In this document: piece by piece, positions 44,701-52,000 of the stretch
How the letters are laid out: every line of letters begins with the position of its first letter
Numbering within the stretch: the stretch's first letter is position 1
Source: Saccharomycopsis fibuligera x Saccharomycopsis cf. fibuligera
Taxonomy: Eukaryota > Ascomycota > Saccharomycetes > Ascoideales > Saccharomycopsidaceae
Reading direction: 5' to 3'
NCBI GenBank assembly: GCA_001936135.1
Contig: CP012818.1
Span: forward strand, 806,001-870,000
Length of the DNA: 64,000 nt
Notes under the pieces: model-generated
Databases searched by the model: none
What the model was told of the DNA's origin: nothing
Seen by the model: only the letters and a program-made list of their open reading frames with translations
Translations under genes and position numbers: made by a program

Positions 44701-46447
44701 ATTACAAGAAGCTACCAAACGTATGGTTGTGAAGAAACTTCCCAAGATCCTTACATTGCATCTTAAACGATTCAAATATTCTGAAGCCCTTAACCGTAAC
44801 ATCAAGCTTTTCCATCGGGTTTCGTATCCCTTGTATTTACGACTTTTCAACACTCTTGCAACTACAGTGAGGCAAGACAGGGTATACGAACTTTATTCAG
44901 TGGTGGTTCATATTGGCGGTGGCCCATATCATGGCCATTATGTTAGTTTAGTGAAAACTGAACATAGCGGATGGCTTTTATTTGATGATGAAACTGTAGA
45001 ATCAATTGATGAAAATTTCGTCCTAAGATTTTTTGGTGATGGACCAGGATTGGCAAGCGCTTATATTTTGTTTTATCAGGAAATCAGTGAAGAAGAATAT
45101 TTGAAGAAAACATTGTATAAAAACACTTTGGATTTATCACTTGATTTTGAAAATGAAATTGAAGCTGAAATTGCTAAAGATGAACAGTCTGTTAATAGCA
45201 ACAATACTAACAACAACGCTGGTTTTCATATTCCAGACTATAAAAGAAAAAGTTCAGTAGTTGAATCTATTAACAGTAATGCATCATCAAACATTGCTCC
45301 ACTGGAAAATTATTTGTCACGTCAAAGATCTCCAAACAATTTTAATTATAATCAAAGACTAAAATCTGGTCGCAGTTACAGCTCAGTATCTCAACGTCCA
45401 TCATTTTCATCTATAGGTGGTAGCAATAGTAATGGCAATGGTAATGGTAATAGTGGAAGTAATATCTTTGGTAGTAATACTTCTGGGGTAAGAAAGTATA
45501 GCGTCCCTAATATTGCATTTGGCAATAATGCAAATGCAAACAATAATAAAGACAACGACAACACAAACCCAGCTGCAGGAAAACAGGTACTATTTTCATC
45601 TCGTCCAACCTCTTCATCTTCAGCTGCAACTACTTCGCCTACTACTAATGCCGGAGTTCTTAATAATGATGTTTCAAATTTGAACGTCAATGCTAATGCA
45701 AGCACTGATCTTGATACTAATGTTACCTCAGAATATAGGCGCGCTGGTAGTGCTCTGGGGAACATTAACGGCGGACTTGGGTTAAACAGCAAAACAGAAA
45801 CGATAAGCGAACATGTTTTCTCTGAGGGCGATGGCGAAGGTGAAGATGAAAATGAACCAGAAGAACCCCCCTCTAGCGCTGAAACCGGTTTTATTACTGC
45901 TGCTAATACTAATACTGACACAAGGATGGCGGGAAAATTGTTTAAGAGTAGAAGTTTTTCAAGATCAAATTTTGGTGCCTTAAAGTCTGCTGTTGAATCT
46001 CCGGGGAATACTGCAAGCAATAAAGAAAAGCAAAAGACACATTCTGAAACGGTACCAGAAACAGTAACTTCATCATTGAGAAACAAAAGCGATCATATTG
46101 CTGGTGCTTCTAGGAATGAACAAGCATCTTCTTCACCACCACCGGCCGCACAAGCAGCAGCAACATCAACATCACATGCCAATGATTTAGCTGCTGAATC
46201 AAAGAAAAAGCCTGTTCTAAAAAGTAAACACTCCACTGGTCTTGGTAAAAGTAAAGTGAAGAAGCAAAATATACATGATAATCAAAGCAGTGGCTCAAGT
46301 TTCGACACGAATATCGTTGTTGGTGATAATGGCAACGAACAGGGAAATGAAAACGACAATGGATTGATAACTCAAGACGGTAAGGCAAAAGAGAGAAGAA
46401 AATCAATCTTTGGGTTCAGTAAGAAGAACAAGCTGACTAAAAAATGA
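41798..46447 (+). CDS. Ubiquitin-specific protease of the Ubp9/Ubp13 (USP12/46) type, greatly expanded
   Basis: The 1549-residue product has a USP catalytic domain split by insertions. The Cys box is FGMENFGASCYCNSIVQSLF, with catalytic C520 and the oxyanion Asn515; GAS replaces the usual GNT. The QDAHEFFNFLLN block follows at about 840-850. Zinc-finger pairs CLRC and CENC lie near 918 and 965. The His box GGPYHGHYVSLV gives H1047, with the LLFDDETV segment after it. NFGxxCYCNS fits Ubp9/Ubp13 and metazoan USP12/46, which remove ubiquitin and work with WD40 activators. About 500 N-terminal, 150 internal (about 585-735) and 430 C-terminal residues are Asn/Ser-rich low complexity, making it about twice the length of yeast Ubp9 (754). 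CTG codons near 42357-42373 fall in such a stretch and read naturally as Ser. Confidence 0.88.
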   Translation: MAFRKLISVKDSSNKPSSRSSSANNSNINSTSTSITSKPNSANKANSNDKHNNTNPTNDTPSSHSTLAHSGSSRSLGFFNRRRLSSFSKKLSSSNIKDYNNEISTNVTNSSNTKQNKSAFSHEIGNANGSNGNTSNENTSNNSSGTKHFKGNNSIQCETNSTTSPSFATSQQIQQQTEFAEDSNNLLLNGKLPRPNLGPSSSSLRQNQLKNQLDKKDNEDANDILCNEQDNLLSDKSLMIGNTSANKINGDIDNSNANYFLDHNEVHQHIDNETIHDYEANPFDKSSDSTPIRQRIKTNAPFSDDEDEKNFSGNHFYGNFNNHHNDDNEDNAFLDAQETTEDSYASDVAASFDNNHSQNQEDQKPLQLNFDQGQNTYDGNTHSNSTHSYYNNGLAGIDHDQDSRLTISSNATTTAATATLPGAESASKQQQQQLNDVQPKIIDRLAQHQSQKPRTPQLSEPFLPTSKSDSSAINMNGGDNIGGVANTAIMVNTSDEIEFNLPFGDGALKIFGMENFGASCYCNSIVQSLFYTQSFRKFILSLPTELRLEEEQEKEGQPRKPKLQINGKKPHHFLAALQNSKNENGNSNTEANGSANDLKRKSNGLDVTNNDNDASNNNNSNNNNNEGTNNGGGIKLGRRMSFFGKKDKNKDYNNNDNGNINSSHNNSVGSNSSNGYSRQNSVATGVSSTTITNGPHHDFSNNKDNNNNSNTSNVNGNGNSGSSHHSSQLAYRAKLNYLGLRDLKLGFDVPNRNITVVGVVDDVNSTTEQRKRKALILGPILNIDHALTNDETMFNALKDIFECMVEHESQIGVVSPSHLLEVLKKENELFRSMMHQDAHEFFNFLLNSVFEAIDKYHNDKKEHISVATKKLNGNDNGSGNGSADIQQKLIALAKLQRQIDWSNELFEGLLTSQTKCLRCENISSRDEKFLDLSIDLENNTSITACLKQFSANEILCEDNKFYCENCSALQEATKRMVVKKLPKILTLHLKRFKYSEALNRNIKLFHRVSYPLYLRLFNTLATTVRQDRVYELYSVVVHIGGGPYHGHYVSLVKTEHSGWLLFDDETVESIDENFVLRFFGDGPGLASAYILFYQEISEEEYLKKTLYKNTLDLSLDFENEIEAEIAKDEQSVNSNNTNNNAGFHIPDYKRKSSVVESINSNASSNIAPLENYLSRQRSPNNFNYNQRLKSGRSYSSVSQRPSFSSIGGSNSNGNGNGNSGSNIFGSNTSGVRKYSVPNIAFGNNANANNNKDNDNTNPAAGKQVLFSSRPTSSSSAATTSPTTNAGVLNNDVSNLNVNANASTDLDTNVTSEYRRAGSALGNINGGLGLNSKTETISEHVFSEGDGEGEDENEPEEPPSSAETGFITAANTNTDTRMAGKLFKSRSFSRSNFGALKSAVESPGNTASNKEKQKTHSETVPETVTSSLRNKSDHIAGASRNEQASSSPPPAAQAAATSTSHANDLAAESKKKPVLKSKHSTGLGKSKVKKQNIHDNQSSGSSFDTNIVVGDNGNEQGNENDNGLITQDGKAKERRKSIFGFSKKNKLTKK

Positions 46448-47275
46448 TGAAGCCAGACAATCATCATTATCGCGATAAAAAAATAAAATAAAATAAAATG
46501 AAATAAAATGAAAAGCAATTGCTCAAAGGATGGCAAGAGATGATGCCTAAGATTGAAATTTTAAGAATGTTTCGTTGGCCATTTGAGTAACTCCTTTGGA
46601 TTTTTGTTTCATTTTTCTGATTTTGACATTCAGTTATTTTAAAACACACAAAAAAATGAAAACAACTTAATCATTACTGCTTTGTTCTGCTTTGTTCTGC
46701 TTTGTTTTGTATTTGTGTTTGGTTCATTTTTGTTTTTATTTTGCTTGTTATCTTTCTATGGATGTGTCACTTTGATATTTTTGTTTCCCTTAGAAACAAG
46801 AAAAACTGCCAAACTATTACCTAATTGTTACTAATTTTCTTACTTGACTAATTACATACACTTTTTTACAAAATTAAATGACATTAGCAAATATATAAAC
46901 ACACAAGTACAGTGACACTTTACTGTATAATTCGATGACATTTACTTGTCTTTTATTTTTGATACTATTCTTGTGAGCTTAAAGACACCATTTTTCAAGA
47001 TTCAGAACGGCGTTTTTTAATGACGGCAAATAGCCCATTTATTTCTTGCGCCATCAAGAACGCGAAATCCACTAATTTGTTAAAATCCTGCCGGTTTGGT
47101 GCGAAATAGAAATATTTTTTTGGAATATGTAGTAAAGAAACCTTCTTTTGGGGATACTTAATGTAGTTTCTCAATGCAAATTTGGCATTATATAATGTTG
47201 CTGATATGCATCTATCCCTTTAAGATTGACAACTATAACTATAAGTAAAACAAACCAAGCAAAAATTAGGTTAGC
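46448..47275. other. Intergenic region between the UBP gene and tRNA-Lys
   Basis: About 830 bp. It contains an AAAATAAAATA/ATGAA pentamer-type repeat at 46479-46512 and three tandem copies of a 10-bp unit TGCTTTGTTC at about 46679-46710. No gene is supported. Confidence 0.45.
46679..46710. repeat. Three tandem 10-bp repeats
   Basis: Three successive copies of TGCTTTGTTC (the last ending TTTT) lie downstream of the UBP stop codon. No role is visible. Confidence 0.75.
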
Positions 47276-47281
47276 AAAAAA
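47276..47281 (-). terminator. RNA polymerase III terminator of tRNA-Lys
   Basis: A T6 run on the minus strand begins 3 nt after the tRNA 3' end. This is the usual polymerase III stop signal. Confidence 0.85.
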
Positions 47282-47284
47282 GAA

Positions 47285-47367
47285 CTCCTCATCAGGGGCT
47301 CGAACCCTGGACATTTCGGTTCCTTAGTTTTAAAAGCCGAACGCTCTACCAACTGAGCTAATAAGGA
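47285..47367 (-). tRNA. tRNA-Lys (UUU) with a 10-nt intron
   Basis: The minus strand folds into a full cloverleaf. The acceptor stem TCCTTAT pairs with ATGAGGA (one G-U), and the discriminator base is G. The D arm begins TAGCTCAGTTGGTAGAGC, which is also the A box. The anticodon stem TTCGG/CCGAA encloses the loop CTTTTA-A with anticodon UUU (plus-strand positions 47332-47334). The T arm CAGGG-TTCGAGC-CCCTG contains the B box. The 10-nt segment AAACTAAGGA (47321-47330) interrupts the loop after position 37, where nuclear tRNA introns lie. The mature tRNA is 73 nt before CCA addition. It closely resembles yeast tRNA-Lys(UUU), which also has an intron, though a longer one. A complete retrotransposon sits 84 bp upstream of its 5' end. 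Confidence 0.96.
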
Positions 47368-47446
47368 CGGAGTTAATGTTGTTGCGTTTAAAAGAGGGTT
47401 AATTCTCTACTAAGTCTTTTTAAACACGTTTGTTATGGTTATTATC

Positions 47447-47451
47447 GTTAT
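47447..47451. repeat. Target-site duplication, left copy
   Basis: GTTAT directly precedes the 5' LTR and recurs directly after the 3' LTR. A 5-bp duplication is typical of Ty1/copia integrases. Confidence 0.93.
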
Positions 47452-47843
47452 TGTTGGATTTATACCAATTAACATCTTTCATACCGTCCATTTGGTATAA
47501 TCTCTTTTTTGGTAAACTGCCTTTTGCGGCCGAGAACATTTGAACGCACGCATGGTTGCTAAAGAGAACAACATCAGATGTGATGGAAAACTTAACATCA
47601 CCTGAGCATTATGGGTGAGTAATGAAATTATTATATATAGTCTGAAAGACAGAATGTTTTTATTAAATGATATAGTTTATAATAAGTAAGGAAATATAAG
47701 TCCAATTTCATTACTAAAGAAAAATATTAGTATCTCAGTAAGTGGCTATCCTTCACTACTAGAGGAGAGACTAGTCTAACCAGTGCTATCCAGAGGGGAC
47801 AACCTCAGGTATGGATAGCAGATATAGTCACTATACTCCGACA
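47452..47843 (+). repeat. 5' long terminal repeat (392 bp)
   Basis: Starts TGTTGGATTTATACC and ends ACTCCGACA; identical base by base to the copy at 53061-53452 as far as I can compare. A TATATATA-type TATA element lies at 47631-47639 and should direct transcription of the element. The ends TGT...ACA are inverted, as required by integrase. Confidence 0.96.
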
Positions 47844-47860
47844 TGGCGTTACAGACAGGA
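47844..47860 (+). other. Candidate primer-binding site
   Basis: The bases TGGCGTTACAGACAGG directly follow the 5' LTR. TGG is the complement of the tRNA 3' CCA, as in most primer-binding sites. The complement would require a tRNA ending TGTAACG-CCA, which I cannot match to initiator methionine tRNA (used by Ty1) or another tRNA from memory. The primer is therefore unidentified. Confidence 0.5.
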
Positions 47861-48150
47861 TACGGTGGTTATTAAATTATCCATCCTTCCAATGGCTGAA
47901 TCTAGTTACATACTAGACACAGTAACTTCCTCACGTTTTATTACCCGTGGTTACATACTTGAATAATGTTAATTGATAGTCATAATTGCTACGGCAACAC
48001 AGGATAAGATATCGGGCAGAAGTTTCATCAACTGGTAATGAAACAGCCTCGGATGACTAGCAACCATTTAGATATACATTAGGACTTATCGGCCAAGAAA
48101 CAATTTGACACAAATTGGAAGCACAATGAAATATTAACAGAATAATAGCT
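47861..48150 (+). other. Retrotransposon leader between primer site and gag
   Basis: A 290-bp non-coding leader of the element, presumably containing the packaging signal. No frame or repeat is visible in it. Confidence 0.5.
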
Positions 48151-49074
48151 ATGAACCACGAAAGTAAAAACAAAAGCTCAAACGATGTTAAAGAGGAAAA
48201 CATCCCAAAATTACAAGAGTTGATTGCTGGTATTAACAATCTATCTCTATCCAAAGACGCTACTGCAAAAACGGCCACGGAACTTTACGAGATTCAAGAC
48301 CGTATATCCAAATCTATTCCAAAATTGAGCGCGTTGAAGAATTCAAACGCAAATTTCATCAATTATTACAATGCATTGAAGCATAGATTATCTGAGAGAG
48401 GATACAAGAATTTTGTTACTTGCTTCGAAAAAGGCATCATAGAAATGCAAGACGAAGAAACGGAATTCATTGTTGAAAATGTAATCAGAAACACTACTGA
48501 TACATCTCTTGCCCACATTTCGCAGATCAACAATAACAGACCCGACGAATACAAGAAATCATCAATGCAAATTTTGGCGATGTTGCGTGAAAACTGTTTG
48601 GACCTTATTCTTACCGAGGAAGCAGCTAAGGCAAAGTTTGCCGCACTAAAGTTAGGCAACCAAAAGGGTGACCTTATTCGGTACATTAACCAAGTTTTCA
48701 CTGTAATGGATTCACTCAAATGGAACAATATTAGATTGGAAGAAAATGTGATTGCAGGTACTTTGTTTTTAAACCTTGATGAAAACTATAGTGAGTTCTC
48801 TGATGACATCAATCGTCGAGCAGCTAACGATGAAACCTATGATCCCTACAAACTATTTGATTCTATAGGAGATTATGAGGACAAATTAGGAAGATATCAT
48901 AAGGGAATGATCAGAAAAGCTGTATTTATGAAAGATCGATCAGTTGGAACCTACAATAAAGCATATAGGTCAAGAACGTACAATCACGGAAAAACTGAGA
49001 AAATATATCAGGAATCCGAAATCCACAACACAACATCCGATGGGAATTATCAAGCGAGGCACTCGCACAATTAA
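48151..49074 (+). CDS. Retrotransposon Gag (capsid) protein
   Basis: The 307-residue product is the first gene of the element and takes the Gag role by position: it forms the virus-like particle. It is mostly helical and charged (MNHESKNKSSNDVKEEN at the start), lacks a CCHC zinc knuckle, and becomes basic toward the end (residues 250-290, with GRYHKGMIRKAVF and KAYRSRTYNHGK), which may bind RNA as in Ty1. The frame ends at TAA 49072-49074, and pol is open in the +1 frame from before 48944. A GCG AGG C heptamer at 49054 sits just before the stop. No similarity to a host protein is seen. A 120-codon antisense frame inside it is treated as a shadow. Confidence 0.9.
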   Translation: MNHESKNKSSNDVKEENIPKLQELIAGINNLSLSKDATAKTATELYEIQDRISKSIPKLSALKNSNANFINYYNALKHRLSERGYKNFVTCFEKGIIEMQDEETEFIVENVIRNTTDTSLAHISQINNNRPDEYKKSSMQILAMLRENCLDLILTEEAAKAKFAALKLGNQKGDLIRYINQVFTVMDSLKWNNIRLEENVIAGTLFLNLDENYSEFSDDINRRAANDETYDPYKLFDSIGDYEDKLGRYHKGMIRKAVFMKDRSVGTYNKAYRSRTYNHGKTEKIYQESEIHNTTSDGNYQARHSHN

Positions 49075-52000
49075 TTCAATTATAGCCGACGATACACTTA
49101 TTCTTATCGACGGAGGAAGCCAGGCTACCCTCACCAATGATTTATCACATATAGGGAATTACACGAATTATGATGATAATTACTACCCCAACGTAGACCT
49201 AACCACACTAGATGGTAATATCAAAATCCTAGGTCATGGCAAGATGAGATTGCGCATAGGAGACTCTATGATTAAGCTTGACTGCTATTATGCTCCCTCA
49301 GCACCATATGCTATTATAAATGAGAGCTCACTAATACAGAAACTAGACAGCTTCGATATTAAAGTAATAGAAGTTGGAGGTAAAAAGAAAATTGTAAAGG
49401 TCCTAAAACATGGCCATTATAATCTTGAAATTGAGGTAATAGACGACCTTACATGGCTCAGTGGAAAGTATATTATTAAGAATAGAGTGAGATTAATAGC
49501 ATCAGTTGGTAGTAGTCTTCATAGCATTTTAGGACACGTTAACAATAACTCATTAAAATCTTCCATCAAACACAACACAATTATAGCAGATCCAACAAAA
49601 ATTGCATCACTAAATGCAAAGGAAGATTGCTATGAGTGTGCTATTGCAAAGGGAAAGAAACATGCTGCTGTCCCAAACTCGAGACTGGTGTATATAAAGA
49701 AAAATCCATTTGAAAACATAGTTTCGGATGTTTGCGAAGTAGGTACGAAAATTAATGACACACCAAATTATTTTGTCACCTTTCGCGACCAGTACACCGG
49801 CTACACTAAAGTCTTCACCATGTACAAAAAGAATGAGGTAAAGGACAAGTTATTTCACTATATTCGATGGGTGAAAAATCAATTTGCTGAGCGCGGATTT
49901 CGTGTGAAAAGCCTCTTCACCGATAGGGGGACCGAATATCTAAACTCCGAGGTCACAGACATATTGAGTGAAGCCGGAATTGAATCACACACCACAAGCG
50001 GATACACTCCAGCATCCAACGGAATGTCGGAGCGCCTAAATCAAACGCTATTAAGTGACGCGCGAACAATACTTCACAGTGGCAAACTAGAATCAAAATT
50101 CTGGCCAGAAGCAATACTTCACGTTACAACCATTCGAAATCATATTTATAATGCGAAGTTAAAGACATCCGCAGCTAAACTAATAGGACTAGAACCACTC
50201 GACGCTAGGCGGCTACGTATATTCGGGGAAATTGTGAGTGTTCACATCCCACCAAACGAAGGAAAACTTGAAACCAGAAGCCACATAGGAATCTATTTGG
50301 GACATGATGAACAAACATACGGAGTCACAACCTTCATTCCAGTCCCACTGATGAAAAAGGGATTCTTTGAATACACTCGTCATGTTCGGTTCTTTAGACA
50401 AAGTATCCTCTACCCAGACTACATAAATCTCAAATTAAGTGGTGGAAAACTCGACAACATAGCATTTGAAAATGACAATCAGTATGACTTTTCTGTTGAA
50501 GATCACAACGAGATAAATTCAAGGGGGCAAGAACATGTCGAGGAGATATACTATTCTGGGAATGATGAAGAAATTATGGACCCATATGAAAATGAGCGAG
50601 TTGACAGTGATTCTAACGAAAATAAACCAACTATGCCAGAAACTGATGCAGAAGAAGAAGAAGCGATGGGAGAAGAGGATGATGATGAATATGGCAATGA
50701 TGTACAGGAACAGAAACAAAATTATCTTGGAAATTCGAGACGAGTAGAATTTGATAATAACAATAACAACCGTGAAGTTTTGGATCTGAGCAGCGAGTGG
50801 CAATCATTGGCACTGAGCACCAGTGTTACGAACGGAGACCATTCCAAAACCCCCATAGAACAGGTCATCGTCTCTGACGAGGAAGACTCCCAGACACCGG
50901 TCGCGCCTGCGAAAACCACAAAACGCAAACTATCAGACATTCATGGCGAGCAACAACCACTCAGTGAGGACGGGCAAACATTGCCACAAATAAGTGATGA
51001 ACAACTACTACCCAATGAGGACGGTCTAAGACTGCCTAAAATATTTGATAAGCAACTACTACCCATTGAGGACGGGATAAAAGTGTCTCACCTACCTAAT
51101 GAGCAACTACTACCCAATGAGGACGGTCTAAGACTGCCTAAAATATTTGATAAGCAACTACTACCCATTGAGGACGGACTAAAACTGTCTCAATCACTTG
51201 ATGAGCAACAACTACCCACTGAACAATGCTGCTTAGGCTCATCGCGCACGATGTGCCCGCCAGTGAAACTGATACCGAGTCACCAATCAAATCCGAGTGA
51301 CGCATTCACTCAAAGTGGTGATTCGAAGAACAAACCAACCACCCCATTTTGGCTCAAGTCTTTTACAAGCCTTAAAAGAAAACCAACTACGCATAACACA
51401 AACTTCAAGGTAAAACGAGTAAAGGTGCATGCTTTAGCATCCATACCAAAGTCGTATCTAACAGCCACACTATTACCAGGGTTCCATGATGCTATCAAAA
51501 GGGAAATAATGTCACACAAATCACTCATGACCTGGGATCCCATCCCTATTGTGACATCAGATCTGGCTAAATTGCGCAAAACAATTCCCACTCGCTGGGT
51601 CTTCTCCCGAAAAAGTGACGGGCGAGAAAAGGCGCGATTAGTCGCTCGAGGAGATATTCAAAACTCCGAGACTTTCGTGAATACCTATTCCCCAACACTC
51701 CGGGCGGAGATAGCCAGATCTATCCTAGCAGCTACGGCAATGCAAAGCTGGTATTTTACACAGATTGATGTAACTACGGCCTATTTGAATGCTGATTTGC
51801 AAGACGAGGTCTATATCCACAGACCACAAGGTATCCAGTGTAACGTAACGGTAAACCCCGGGGAGAAAGTCATATACCGACTACGCAAGGCTCTTTACGG
51901 TTTACGACAGAGTGGCAATCTATGGCACAACAGCATTTCAGACTATCTTACTGAGTTAGGATTTAAGAAGAACCATGCATTTCCAAGCACCTTTATTAAG

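Noticed and set aside
45391-46086. 231-codon minus-strand frame inside the UBP gene
   Set aside because: Antisense shadow of the Ser/Asn-rich C-terminal coding sequence.
47844-47860. Initiator Met tRNA as retrotransposon primer
   Set aside because: The bases after TGG do not match the complement of the initiator tRNA 3' end used by Ty1.
48366-48728. 120-codon antisense frame inside gag
   Set aside because: Shadow of the gag codons; antisense transcripts exist in Ty1 but nothing in the sequence supports one here.
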